DNA of 64,000 nucleotides from Ryuthela nishihirai (Eukaryota > Arthropoda > Arachnida > Araneae > Heptathelidae). Positions 23,208 to 33,826 of this stretch are shown piece after piece (position 1 is the stretch's first letter; each line of letters begins with the position of its first letter). The DNA is taken from contig JAWZYU010000018.1 of the NCBI GenBank assembly GCA_038380435.1, forward strand, positions 52,787,751 to 52,851,750. Direction: 5' to 3'. The position numbers and the translations under genes were made by a program. The notes beneath the pieces are model-generated. The model was given only the letters and a program-made list of their open reading frames with translations, did not search any database and was not told the origin of the DNA.

Positions 23208-23800
23208 ATGGTCTACCTATATATCACAGTCTGGACATATAGGCGGATATACCTAAAGACTAAAATTAGACTACATAATAATTTGGTCTTTTTTAAAGTT
23301 AGTTATTTTAGGGAAAAGTGGACCCTTTGTAAGCAAGACAACAGGAAACTTCATGCCTTTGATCCCAGATGCTTACGTAGTATCTTGGGTATTAGGTGGT
23401 TTGACTTTGCAAGCAATGATGAAGTTAGGAAAAGGAGTTTGCATCTATTTTTGAGCAGCATATTGTGCAGAGGACGACTGCATTGATTTGGCCATGTTCC
23501 CTGTATGCGTAACTAGGGATTGGTGAATAAAGTTAAGAAAAATGAGACTAGAGATATCAGAAATAGTAGGAAACATAACGATGCAGTGGGCAGAAAACGT
23601 GAAACAGAACCTGTTGGAATCGATCTACTCTAACCAAATGCAGCAGATGTAGCTCAGGACACATATGTTATTTAATACTATTTTTTTTTTATCAACATAA
23701 CACACCTTGGTATAGTTATTGTCTTTATTTCTACACCAGAAGGGAATACGTGTTTGGAGAACTAAATTGCACAGTGTGGATGGACATCGGTGACCCATAG
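23208..23800 (+). pseudogene. LINE ORF2 C-terminal fragment, interrupted
   Basis: The open frame contains KTKIRLHNNLV, WTLCKQDNRKLHAFDPRCLR and SILGIRWFDFASNDEVRKRS, then RGRLH-FGHVPCM. This is the conserved carboxy-terminal pattern of CR1/RTE-like retrotransposon polyproteins (RCLR-IL-I-W-D…N-EV…RRLRW-GHV-RM). A Trp codon has become TGA after RGRLH, and further stops follow. The final DVAQDTYV (about 23675) and WRTKLHS (about 23755) are separated by roughly 80 bp of T-rich DNA. The same residues are contiguous in the 10420-10620 copy, so something was inserted here. Confidence 0.75.
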
Positions 23801-23849
23801 GTGCTTGAAGATTTTGTATGCATGTTTGGGTTGCATGCATTGTTATACT

Positions 23850-24010
23850 TCGGAGAGGTTCTTTCATGTATACAATGGACTCTCTAACTCCAAACGTTTA
23901 GTGTTTGGTAGGATAGAGGGCCCATTAGAGAGTTGTTACGAGAAAGATGGAAGTCTTCCGCCAAAGCAATCCAGCGTTGTTGTTGTTTTGCATGCACAGG
24001 GTTCTCAAAG
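23850..24010 (-). repeat. SINE family A, degraded fragment
   Basis: Recognisable pieces in order include gagaggttctttcatgtata, caatggactctctaactcca, and gaaagatggaagtcttccgcc followed by aatccagcgttgttgttgtt. These correspond to the reverse-oriented family A tail and core. Confidence 0.6.
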
Positions 24011-24166
24011 CAAAAGGGAGACTATGTGAAATATTCATTTAGCATGTTATTTCAAATGTTTTCAAATATACATTCAGTATATTCAAATTTGTGAACCATA
24101 CCCATCAATTTTCTACTCTAATTTAGAATTAGTTTCAGAATTAAGCACAGGCATGATCCTTTAGAT

Positions 24167-24382
24167 TAGGGGTTCTCAACGTGGGTATGATTACCCCTTG
24201 GGGGTACGCGGTAAAATTCTTTGGGATATGCCGTGAGAGCTCAAAAGTCGCTAATTTAGTAACAAATTAAAAACAACCATTGTTATACTATAACTATGGT
24301 TTTATCTATCTATACAAGGGGTACGCCAGTTACATACACATTTCCAGGGGGTACGTGAAGCATAAAAGGTTGAGAACCACTG
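24167..24382. mobile_element. hAT-type MITE, copy 1
   Basis: Termini taggggttctcaacg and gttgagaaccactg are inverted repeats of the common hAT ggttctcaac type. The flanks ctttagat and ctctatat agree at 6 of 8 positions. The interior (gtgagagctcaaaagtcgct, gttatactataactatggtt) matches the younger copy at 51970-52166. Confidence 0.8.
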
Positions 24383-24443
24383 CTCTATATGATATCTGGG
24401 AATTCGCTTTACACCCTAAATTTTGAAGGCGGTGACTAAATGT

Positions 24444-24627
24444 GATCCAAATTTATCGATTCCTGTTACACGATGTTAATAACTGTTACTCAAAAGAAAT
24501 CTTTGTCTCTTCTGGAAATGAAATGGGAAAGTAAAGATCCAAATTTATCGATTCCTGTTACACGATGTTAATAACTGTTACTCAAAAGAAATCTTTGTCT
24601 CTTCTGGAAATGAAATGGGAAAGTAAA
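24444..24627. repeat. perfect 92-bp tandem duplication
   Basis: Two abutting 92-bp units (24444-24535 and 24536-24627) begin gatccaaatttatcgattcc and end tgaaatgggaaagtaaa without visible differences, so the duplication is recent. Confidence 0.9.
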
Positions 24628-24984
24628 GAATGGAAAGAGATGTAAAAAAAATGTACAATGATGAAGAGTAGAAAAAATTAAATTTAGGTTGTTTTTGAAA
24701 GCATTTCATTTACTGTCTTTGCTATATTCTAGTACTCTAAAAAGTTCTAAAGATGTCTGAGAGCACAAGAATTGTATAGAAGCATTTCGTTCACTTAGTT
24801 ATACCTTTGGAAATGTGAAAAATGTTAATCTACATTTGGAAATTTAGCTGTTGACACATGATTATCACTCTTACCCAAACTATTCCGTATATGGGTTCTT
24901 TTCAGGCCAATCACTAACAAATCTCGAATTTATTAAGCTACGTTAAAAAAAAAGTATTTTCCGTTGTATAATATCACTGAAGTA
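24628..24984. other. unassigned DNA
   Basis: No recognised feature. Confidence 0.5.
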
Positions 24985-25474
24985 TCAACCTGCCTCAAAG
25001 TCTTCCTCTGATAAATGTGAATCCATCTCCTTCCAGTTGATTGGATATGTTGGTATAACAAGATCTTCTCCATGAGGAACTGGCCTTATGACTGAAGGCA
25101 CATTTGGATATTGTATTTTGCTTCTGTTCTTTTTTGAAAATCCCGACAGTTTAGTTAAACAAAAATGGCAGTCATACAAGTGACTAGTTGGCTCACGCCA
25201 ATCCATTGGAACTGCAAAAGTTCATGGATTTTATTTTACCTTTCAACCATTCACTCAGGCCAACAAAGCAACAAGGTTTTGTCCTGATCTCTAACATGAC
25301 AACCATGTTTTGTACTAATCTCCAACACGACAACCATGTTTTGTACTGATCTCCAACATGACAACCATGTTTTGTACTAATCTCCAACATGACATCCAAA
25401 ATACAAGATAAAAGCTTTTTCCCAATCTTTGTCAAAGAACGACCCTGGGATTTTAAAATATAACTTCCACACAC
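24985..25474 (-). pseudogene. uncharacterised conserved ORF fragment (RPVPHGED family)
   Basis: Two overlapping reverse frames join into one conserved stretch: PCCFVGLSEWLKGKIKSMNF, then VPMDWREPTSHLYDCHFCLT, then a segment with YPNVPSVIRPVPHGEDLVIP. I recognise this WREP…DC-FC…K…YPN-PSAIRPVPHG pattern from uncharacterised predicted proteins in arthropods and cnidarians, but I know of no function for it; the C-x2-C pair could bind metal. A one-base shift at the T-run (about 25215, aacttttgcagtt on the sense strand) separates the frames, so the copy is probably broken. Alternatively, ttttgcag could be a splice acceptor. Upstream, the frame passes through a 31-bp minisatellite. A stop follows SEEDFEAG. 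Confidence 0.5.
25289..25396. repeat. 31-bp minisatellite
   Basis: About 3.5 copies of ctccaacatgacaaccatgt followed by tttgtactaat. Because 31 is not a multiple of three, translation rotates frame from copy to copy within the reverse open frame, giving different peptides from the same DNA. Confidence 0.88.
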
Positions 25475-26041
25475 ATAACAAACTTATCTGGCACATTAAC
25501 CACATCGGCGACGCTGCCTTGTGACATTTAAACGCCAAAATTCACTCTTCAAAGTACAGCACGTGTTCCTCCTACAATGAAAACAACACGTTTTCTCCCA
25601 CTTAGCAATCAGTGTTGCCAGCCACAAAAAGTAAAATATCTAGTATCCTCCCAGTTGTCTGGAAGGTTGATATAGGAAGATCTTAATAGGAGTCAAAATG
25701 ACCAATAATAATGACCAGCCATTTTTATATGTTATATGTTTATATCAACCAAAATGACCAATAATGCTAGCCACTTTTTAAGGCCAGATATGAAACCAGC
25801 TATTATTTTTCATTATCAAATAATGAAATATATATTATTAGATAATAATATAAAATAATATTAATATCCTTAACTATTTTTCACAACGTTAACTGTGAAA
25901 AATAATTAAAGGTAGCTACAATTGTTCATGTTACAAAAACTTTGTAAACCAGTCTTATTTTGCAACTATCCAAGGGGTGGCCAGTGCAACAGGGTTAGGA
26001 AGAACTGACAAAAGATAGGAAAAAAAAAGTGTTTTACTTGA
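25475..26041. other. unassigned DNA
   Basis: A word gaccaataatg is repeated near 25699 and 25750, and aataatataa-type AT-rich runs follow. No gene is recognised. Confidence 0.45.
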
Positions 26042-26043
26042 TA

Positions 26044-27517
26044 CAGGGTGTCTCAAAAATATAGGTACAAACTTCTAGGGGAGGTAGATAACATCCAAAG
26101 GAATGAGAATTGCATAGGAACCCATAACCGGAAACGTCACCGTTAGTCAATAGGCGGCCCTGTTCATCAGTGCGCTAGAGAGGTAATTTCGGATTTCCTC
26201 ATTCAAGCGGTAGTAGGCTGACGAAGAGCATGCAAAGGTATTCGAACAGGAAGCTGGCAGACATGCAGTTAGTGTATGGAATATCTGAGGGCAACGGACG
26301 AGCCGCTCAACGAATGTATCAAGAACGCTTCCCACACAGACATGTACCGGGCCACTGTTTGTTTGCGGTGCGCATCAAAATTTGTGCGATTATGGGTCAT
26401 TAAGAGGTAGCAGAAGTGAGGGCAGGCCACGATAGACTCGTACTCCCGCCATGGGAGAAAGTGTGTTGGATGTCGTGGAGACTAATCCTAGTACCAGCAC
26501 ACGTGCCGTTGCCTCTGCCTTACGAGTGTCTCTTTGCAGTGTACAGCGTGTTTTGCACGGCGAGTCCTTACACCCCTTTCATCTTCAAAGGGTTCAGTTA
26601 CTTCTTCCCGCAGATCATCCTACATGTGTGCGTTTTGCGCAGTGGTATCTCCAAGAAAGTGCCCAAGATGTGAATTTCCCAGCTTATGTTTTGTTTACTG
26701 ATGAGGACAGTTTCACTCGGAATGGCGTATTCAATCAGCACAATGCGCATTTGTAGGCTCACGAGAACCCCCACGGTGTGCACACCCATGCGGCACAACA
26801 TCGTTTCACAGTAAATGTGTGGACAGGTTTGGTCGGTGACTGCTTAGTCGGGCCATACCTTTTACCATCCCACATGACCTCTGCGAAGTATCTGATTTTT
26901 CTACAACAGGTTCTACCAGGCTTACTTGCCCATGTTCCAGCAAATGTGAGACGCAACATGTAGTTTCAACATGATGGGGCACCTCCCCATTATGGAAGGT
27001 GTATTCGTGCGCATTTGAACATGTCTTTTAGGCAACGATGGATTGGTCGTGCTGGACCAGTTGCCTGGCCCCCACATTCACCTGATTTAACGAGCGTTGA
27101 TTTCTTTCTGTGGGAGACCCTCAAAGCTACTATGTATGAATCGCCTGTGGAGTCTGACATGGATCTCGTGGCAAGGCACGTCTGCACTGCTGCTACTATC
27201 AAAGAAAAAATCCAGGTGTGTTCGACTGTGTCCGGCAATCAATGCTCCATCGGTGTCATGCATGCATCGCATCTCATGGTGGAAACTTCGAGCATCTGCT
27301 GTAACATTATGAAATGTATCATCTAGTACGCCATTTGTAATAATTATGTCCAATAAATGTTTTCCCATTAATCACTGTCTTGTGTCCTTTCAGATCTTGC
27401 ACCTCTACCACCACTTTACCATGACGTTTCCGGTTATGGGTTCCTATGCAAATCTCATTCCTTTAGATGTTATCTACCTCCCCTAAAAGTTTGTACCTAT
27501 ATTTTTGAGACACCCTG
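26044..27517 (+). mobile_element. DD41D Tc1/mariner-type transposon, near full-length
   Basis: The 1474-bp element is bounded by TA (26042-26043 and 27518-27519) and by inverted termini of about 90 bp. These begin cagggtgtctcaaaaatata at the left; the right end finishes tatttttgagacaccctg. They extend inward through aacccataaccggaaacg and its complement cgtttccggttatgggttcc. One degraded transposase gene fills the interior. The 576-bp element at 11343 shares both ends and is an internally deleted relative. Confidence 0.92.
26230..27304 (+). pseudogene. DD41D mariner-type transposase pseudogene
   Basis: The likely start is the ATG at 26230 (MQRYSNRKLADMQLVYG…RAAQRMYQERFP, a first HTH region). 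A one-base shift near 26368 moves to another frame, with a stop just before MGESVLDVVETNPSTSTRAV (second HTH). Catalytic residues are visible: first Asp in LFTDED, second in FQHDGAPPHY, third in SPDLTSVDFFLW. The last two are separated by 41 residues, giving the DD41D signature. Trp codons became TAG at about 26754 (HNAHL-stop-AHENPH) and about 26960, and another frameshift lies near 27210 before the true end HACIASHGGNFEHLL-stop. It cannot make a working transposase. Confidence 0.88.
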
Positions 27518-27579
27518 TATATATACAAAATGATATTTATTGATAAAATTTGAACACTCTTTTCAAAATTAAATATATA

Positions 27580-28169
27580 AGCGCACCGGATAAAAATTAG
27601 TCATCTCTCGCCGTAAGAGGGTTATGTCCGTTCGACAGCAACAGAGGGAGGAGACTTTGTGATGTTCTGGGGGTGTTTTATCTACGAATAAATGGGTCCT
27701 TTGGTTGCAGTGACGTTACACTTGAACCAGAAAGGCTATATGGAACTACTAGACGACCACGTGTTGCCTTCTGTGCAGCCTCTTTACAGTGAACACCAGA
27801 AGGATACCCTAGTCTTCCATGACAATTGTCGCGTGCACAGGGCTCGAAGTGTGTTGGATTGGCACGACGAGCATTCTGAAGTTTTCGAACATCTCGACTG
27901 GCCTGCCAAATCTCCGGATTTGAATCCCATAGAAAATTTGTGGGACTATTTGTAGCAATGAATGAAGCGCCGTCCCAGCCATCCGACCAATCTGGCCGAA
28001 CTGCGGCATTTGCTGCTGGAAGGGTGGATGAATATTGATGTGCACTACATCCGCACACTGGTGGCATCCATGCCAGACAGGATTTCGGCTGTTTTTCTGT
28101 CTCAAGGAGGCGTTACGCGCTATTAGGTGACATTCAGCCAGGGGTGACTAATTTTTTGTCCTGTGAGCT
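27580..28169 (+). mobile_element. Tc1-like element, internally deleted
   Basis: Termini agcgcaccggataaaaatta and its partner taattttttgtcctgtgagct are inverted repeats flanked by TA. At ~590 bp the N-terminal half of the transposase has been lost, and the 5' terminus joins almost directly to the catalytic part. It lies only ~60 bp after the DD41D element. Confidence 0.8.
27614..28126 (+). pseudogene. Tc1-like transposase, C-terminal half
   Basis: The frame reads EGYVRSTATEGGDFVMFWGC, then FIYE, a stop, then MGPLVAVTLHLNQKGYMELL. The second catalytic Asp is in VFHDNCRVHRA and the Glu in SPDLNPIENLWDYL, with 36 residues between them. After two further stop codons the frame resumes to AELRHLLLEGW and ends LVASMPDRISAVFLSQGG-VTRY-stop, the standard Tc1 C-terminus. 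The first catalytic Asp and both HTH motifs are missing. Three in-frame stops show it is dead. Confidence 0.85.
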
Positions 28170-28502
28170 TATATAATAACGCTATGTCGGAGCATGAACT
28201 TAAAAATGGTGAAATATAATCTCGAATTTTAGTAACCTAATTTGAACAAGGAAGAAGAACTTGTCTGCAGTCTTAAGACATTAGTTTCCCCGGAAAAAAG
28301 TTTCCAAGGTAGCCCCACATATTTGAAGAAAGCGACTTTTCTGTTTTTGGTTGAGTTCTTTGCTCATTTTTGGTAAATAAAGTCCTTACATAAAAATACA
28401 CTTTAAGTTCGAAGTTTAGTTTCAGTCCAATTTTCAGTCAAAATTGGTGAAATAGTCGGCAAAGTGACACCAGTCAAAAAGTGAAAGAAAAAAACGTTTT
28501 GT
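28170..28502. other. unassigned DNA
   Basis: No recognised feature. Confidence 0.5.
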
Positions 28503-28695
28503 TTCAGTGAGTGGTTGATGTCGGAGTAAAAGGACCTCGATTCGAGTGTCAAATAACGCATCGATAATTGTTTTTCTCTCTTGGGTTGTCTCCCTGTTGA
28601 GGTTTCGCCTTTCCCATGGATCGTTATCATTAACGTAGTATACTAACGTGTGCTCCTGACAAATCTTTAGAGCAAATAAGCTGCTCCACGAGGAA
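28503..28695 (+). repeat. SINE family B, degraded
   Basis: Pieces in order: gtgagtggttgatgtcgg, aaaaggacctcgattcgagt (box B), tctccctgttgaggtttcgc, and cctgacaaatctttagagca followed by agctgctc. Confidence 0.55.
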
Positions 28696-28808
28696 TCTTT
28701 TTATATATAATAACGCAAATTACGACTTGTTGGCACAACAACACTTTGCTGAGGTTTCTAAGTTTAAATAAATCAAACTGAGAGAGGTCTCTTGGAAGTC
28801 TTCTAATA

Positions 28809-29176
28809 ACAGAGAGGAGGGATGGTTCGTAATCTGCAGTTCTCAGGTTCAAGTCCTAGCCGAGCCAGAGTTGAGATTTATCTCTGCAAAACTTCCCGCT
28901 CTGCCCACGGTCAGTAGGAGACACCGATAGGTTGTAAAAGGCCGCCGTCTTTCGGATGGACGTTAAGCAGTGGCCCCGTGTGAGAGAGAGCCATACCCTA
29001 TGCACGTTAAAGAACACGCTGGATGGCTTTGACGGGAGATTACCATCGGTCTCCCAACAGCTGTCTAGTGTATCCCGTCCCCCAAACTTCTCTGTGCCTT
29101 AGGAGTTCTTGTGACCTGGCCATCTGGCTCATTGTGTGCAAAAAAAGTGCTGCTCAGAGGTAAAGCAACCTAACTC
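28809..29176 (+). repeat. SINE family A, nearly full-length
   Basis: It starts in the anticodon arm (ggttcgtaatctgcagttct), has box B aggttcaagtcctag, the core cacgttaaagaacacgctgg, and the tail gcaaaaaaagtgctgctcag then aggtaaagcaacc. Part of the tRNA 5' half is deleted. Confidence 0.85.
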
Positions 29177-29354
29177 TCTAGTAATATCTAATTAACATAC
29201 TTTTCAATTTAGTAATATAGAGTGTTTTAAGATAAAGAATGCACAAAGCTGCGTTACACAATAAAAATTGTGTTTTATTTCGAATTTATCCTCAGTCATC
29301 ACATTTATCATCGATCATGTCAATGTCTAAAGTTACAATGCAATATTAAGTTTG

Positions 29355-29880
29355 TCACTGTGGCTGGGTAGTTAGGGCGCTTAGTTACTGATCACAGAGA
29401 CCTGAGTTCGAGTTCCTGATAGGTTTGAATGTTTCTTTTCTATTGTGTCCTTCTGCAGAGATCTTGCCTTCCTCATAGATCTTTAATATGGCGTCTTATA
29501 GAAACAGGATCCTACCTGACTGGCGTCTTCATGCGTAGAAGAGCTATGCCCCCTCACCTCTCAAGCAGCAGCTGGTCACAGAAGTCTGACAGGAATGTGT
29601 CAGCTTGATAAAAAAAAATAGAGAAGGTCTGTGAGGAAGCGAGACTTCAGCATAAAGAAAAATTTAAATAATGCTCTAGATGATCTTGAAGGAGGTTTCC
29701 ATCTGTCTCGCAATAGCATCCAATGGGTCACTTTTCCCCAACTTTCTCTGGGCCATTGGAGTCTTGTGATCTGGCCATTTAGCCCATTGTGTGCAAAAAA
29801 TTGCAGTTCAGTGGTAAACCAACCCCGCCAGATGTTCGTGGCAAGCAGCTGTTTGAGGGATGTTTATTACGAGTCGATAT
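29355..29880. repeat. nested SINE cluster (B+, B-, A+, B+ tail)
   Basis: A forward family B copy (29355-29545, head tggctgggtagttagggcgc) abuts a reversed B tail (29548-29650, caagcagcagctggtcacag). A family A fragment (29668-29827, gatgatcttgaaggaggttt to cagttcagtggtaaacc) follows, and then another forward B tail (ggcaagcagctgtttgaggg, 29840). The order suggests that one SINE landed inside another, or that an inverted pair was broken by the A insertion. Confidence 0.65.
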
Positions 29881-31289
29881 GTTTATATTTATATAAAGAT
29901 AGAAGCATTATCTTTGATTCATTCCTTTTGTATCAGGATTCAACTTCCCACTATTCATTCCTCATCGTCAACTATATTTAGGGTTTACTTTTTTCGGCAT
30001 CTACAAATGTAAATACAAATAACTCTTTTTACTTTTTATTTCTATTTATCTCAGTTAAACAAATTTAAATATCTTGTTACAACATATTTTGATCGAAGTA
30101 TAAAATGCATAATCTTTATTTTCTGAATTCAGCAAGAATCTTACTCTGACCAAATCAAATGAAATGTTCTTTCATTTATTTTTACGTATCATAAATCCAA
30201 AACAATACTTACGGCAAAATATTCTGAATACTTCAACAGTCTAGCCGAATCATAGCCAATAAATCCTTCAACAAATATTAACATTGCTCGAGTATCTTTT
30301 TCCTTTCCTTAAAGGAAAAGCAAAATAGACCGGAAAAAAAATGTCAAATTTTATAACAAATATGTGAGTCGAAACAAGATCTGGAAGTTAAATTCAGAAA
30401 TCCAGCCTTTTATGTTCTTACGAGCTTCAAATCAATAATACAATATAGCGATCAGCAAATAAATTCTATGCAGAAACATGGAAAAGCCTTCGAACAGCTT
30501 TCTTTTCAGTCTCTTGTTGAGGCAGGTTCAGTCCATTGGATTTTTAAAATTCAAAAGAAGAAAAACGAAATATAGATGCATTAGGATTTATTTGAAAATC
30601 CCGACTTTATTTCTTATTTAATAAGAAAAGACCGCAGTGATGAGATATGAGTCAAATTTTGGATGATGGAAATTCTCTTGCAACAGCATATCGTAAAAAA
30701 AAATTCATATTTTTTTGCTGCAAATTCAATAATACTGTATAATTATAGAAGAATCCATATCCAAACGTTCGAACACGAACAATTTTAACAATTACTAGGT
30801 TCAAACCCGGTTAGAGAAGCACGAAAAAACTGGCACATTAAACTTAATATGTAATGAATAAATACAAAAATGCATTCAGCTAAACCTTTTTATTTCTTCA
30901 TATTAAATACTATTACATACCTTATACTGACTAAATTTATTCGAATGCCAAATTAAAATCACAGTGTAATTTGAACCTACAAATAGTAGAAAATATTTAG
31001 AGAAACTGGGAATTCTTGAGTAACATCATTTTGAAGGAAAAGACCGATTCATTAATGAGGTAGAGAATCCCTGAAAAATAATCTAAAACTGAAAGCAATT
31101 ATTAATTTCAATCACTAAACTCTGATTGAAAGTTTGAAATCTTGATCAAAGCAGATTATTTACTCTATTATCCTTTTTTTCAAATTTATAAGTGAAATTG
31201 GAAATTTAAATTATCACTGTGCCTGAAACGTAGCCCAAACTCATTTCCACTATGAATAGTTCTAACTAGAGTTGAAATTCTACTCCCCA
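29881..31289. other. unassigned AT-rich DNA
   Basis: About 1.4 kb without a recognised gene, RNA or repeat family. Confidence 0.5.
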
Positions 31290-31490
31290 ACGGTCTGGCT
31301 GGTCTCCTGAGTAACGCATTTACCATATTGTTAAAAGGGAACCTGAGTTTGAACCCCAGGATAGGCATGGATGTTTGTATTGTCTTTCTTCTCAGATGTC
31401 GCCTTCCTCGCAGATCTTCTCAATGGCATATTAAACGGACAGACCACTGTCAGATTTCAATGGCAAGAAGCTGCTTGAAGGGTAGTTTTT
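31290..31490 (+). repeat. SINE family B, degraded
   Basis: Box B region gagtttgaaccccaggatag, body ctcagatgtcgccttcctcg, tail acagaccactgtcagatttc and gcaagaagctgcttgaaggg. Confidence 0.75.
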
Positions 31491-31909
31491 TCTCTACTTC
31501 TCCATTCTTCCGTTGAAAAAGTAAATAGTAATGATTTTTTGGTGTGGAAAAAAAATTTTAAAACAAAAGCTTGATTCTTTTAAACTGTCTATATCACAAT
31601 TAACAATCAGTTTATTTTAACCTAAAATGAAATGAGAGTTAAAAGAGGGCAAGTTGTTTTTGAATATCACGAACTTTCCTCTTGTAAACTCTTTTCCATC
31701 GTGGGTAATTTTTCATGAAACTATCACTGATAATAATTATCTCTCCATATACAGATATACAGTTGTTTATACACGATATGTAGTTTTATACATATTATAA
31801 TACAAGGTAGATTAATACATAAACATAAAATAATAAAAAAAACGTAACATACTTAAGACCTAGGCAAAATAATAATATTAGAGTGTAGCGAATCCAGACT
31901 AAGATATCA
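31491..31909. other. unassigned AT-rich DNA
   Basis: No recognised feature. Confidence 0.5.
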
Positions 31910-32680
31910 CATGCTTAAACTTATTTGCACATGGCAATCCTGTCTCACGTTACAGGGAACGGACGTCGTTACCTTGCGACATTCAATGCGGATGATCCCC
32001 TTTAATTCATCCAGAGTTCGAGGGCGATTTTGGTACACATGAGATTTTAGGTGTCCCATAGAAAAACATCCAGGGGAGTCAAATCTGGACTTCGAAGTAG
32101 CCATTCCACCGCCCCACGTCGACTTATCATTCTTGGGAAGTGTTTCATTCAACCAAGTTCGGACAGTTATGGTATAATGTGGCAGTTCCCATCCTGCAGA
32201 AAGTAAACTCTGCGATAACTGCAGATATATGCTGAGGGTATGTCCTCTAAGAACGGTACCAAAATCACATTTAACATTTGCAAATAAGAGTCAATGGTGA
32301 CTGTGTCAGTATAAAAGTAAGGTCCTATGATGTTGTCACCATGAGACGTACACCAAACAGATACCTTGGGATCATTCTGTACGTGTGCGACTTCAACCCA
32401 GTGTGTTGTGCCGCAGTCCAGTAACGACAATTGTGGCGATGACTGTCCCATTCAAGTGAAAGTTTTCTGCAACGTCGAAGATTATGTCAGCCAAGCGAGA
32501 CGGTTGTTCCCAAAGTTTGTCTAGTACCCAATCACGGAACTGCTAACTTCGACTTTAGTGAAAACATCCACAGCGTGGTCTTCATCTGTAGTATTACTCG
32601 GACGACCTGGTCTAGGCTTATCTATCACAGAACCAGTCTCCTTCAGTCTTTTCAGATTATTACTGACGGACATTGTGACA
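31910..32680 (-). pseudogene. mariner-type transposase pseudogene (GRPR-like HTH, DD41D-like)
   Basis: Reading down the reverse strand, the N-terminal HTH region is intact enough to read (MSVSNNLKRLKETGSVIDKP then RPGRPSNTTDEDHAVDVF), including the PRPGRP linker motif. The catalytic part follows: KVSVWCTSHGDNIIGPYFYT, then FLQDGNCH (second Asp), and after two frameshifts RRGAVEWLLRSPDLTPLDVF (third Asp), with about 40 residues between. The C-terminus reads KSHVYQNRPRTLDELKGIIR. The first catalytic Asp is not visible and the HTH-to-DDE spacing is shortened. It resembles the 26044 element in design but not closely in sequence, so it is a separate lineage. No terminal repeats were found. Confidence 0.72.
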
Positions 32681-33224
32681 TGGTTTTGAAATGTTTCTAT
32701 GGCATATTATACAGAAGCAGCCTGCTTAAGGGTAATTTACTTTTTAATGCGAAGTTTGAAGAAAGTATCGTTGTAGTAAAACTGAAATTTTTATGTTAGG
32801 AGAGCATTTCAGAGGTCTCTGAGTTCAAAAAATGGTTTTCCTCAATCCGTCTCTCTCTGCGGATCTTTATTTTCTGAGCTCTTATTATGGCAAATTCTCA
32901 TCTGGATTAATATTTATGTTAATATGGACCTTGTGGCTCATCAATTGGTACTCGCCATAGCTCTATTTTTTAAATGTAAATTTTCCCCAAAAACAGCTCT
33001 AATGAGTCTCAGCAGTTCCTTTTATAAGGAATACACTTCCAAAAAGTACGGTCTAGTCTATAAGTTCCAAAAAATGACTATGGGTGTTGGTTGAAATTGA
33101 TCTTTTCGGCTGCTTTTTAATTTATCTGATATGAAATTTATTTGGGCATTAGAATCCTGTGTTTCTAATGTTTAACGAAAATTAGGCTATAAGACAAATT
33201 TTGTGTTGATTAATGGTACAGGCT
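32681..33224. other. unassigned DNA
   Basis: A short family B-like scrap (tatggcatattatacagaag near 32698) is the only recognisable piece. Confidence 0.4.
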
Positions 33225-33417
33225 GTCCCGTGGCCGAGTGGTTAGCACGCTTGGCTACTGATCTAAGGGACCTGGGTTCGAGCCCTGGGTAAGGCATTGA
33301 TGTGTGTGCTTTTCTGCTAAGGTCCCGCCATCTTCACAGACCTTCTACTATGGCGTATTAAACTGACAGGTCTCTGTGGCAAGCAGCTGCTTGAGGGGGT
33401 ATTTATTTGTTTTTATT
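33225..33417 (+). repeat. SINE family B, full-length
   Basis: Head gtcccgtggccgagtggtta, box B gggttcgagccctgg, tail aactgacaggtctctgtggc and aagcagctgcttgagggggt. One arm of the tail hairpin is lost relative to the copy at 21048. Confidence 0.9.
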
Positions 33418-33484
33418 AATGATACAACAGTATTAGAAAGATTGGGTAGTATAGTATGCTGCAACTTTAGTTATATGATATTAG

Positions 33485-33665
33485 TTGGGTTGTTTTACCT
33501 CTGAGTGGCACTTTTTTTTTGCTCACAATGAGCTAAATGGTCAGATTCATAAGGAGTCCAATGTCTTAGAGAAGGTTGAGGAAGAGAACCTACTGGGCAG
33601 TTGCTAGGAGACCGACAGAAGCCTCTCGTCAAGGCCATTAGAGTGTTCTTTAACCTATACCTGGT
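33485..33665 (-). repeat. SINE family A, 3' half
   Basis: Reversed tail ttgggttgttttacctctga through caaggccattagagtgttct; the head side is lost. Confidence 0.8.
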
Positions 33666-33826
33666 TCTCCTGTATATGGGACAATATTCTTATCCAAAGG
33701 AACCTGTAATAAGGAATGACCTAAGTGGAGCCTAGCAAATACAACTTCCTGCTTGCGATTCCTTCAAACACATGATTTCTATAGATTGACAATGGATTGA
33801 TCTCGAAAAGCTTGTTACCAACCTAT

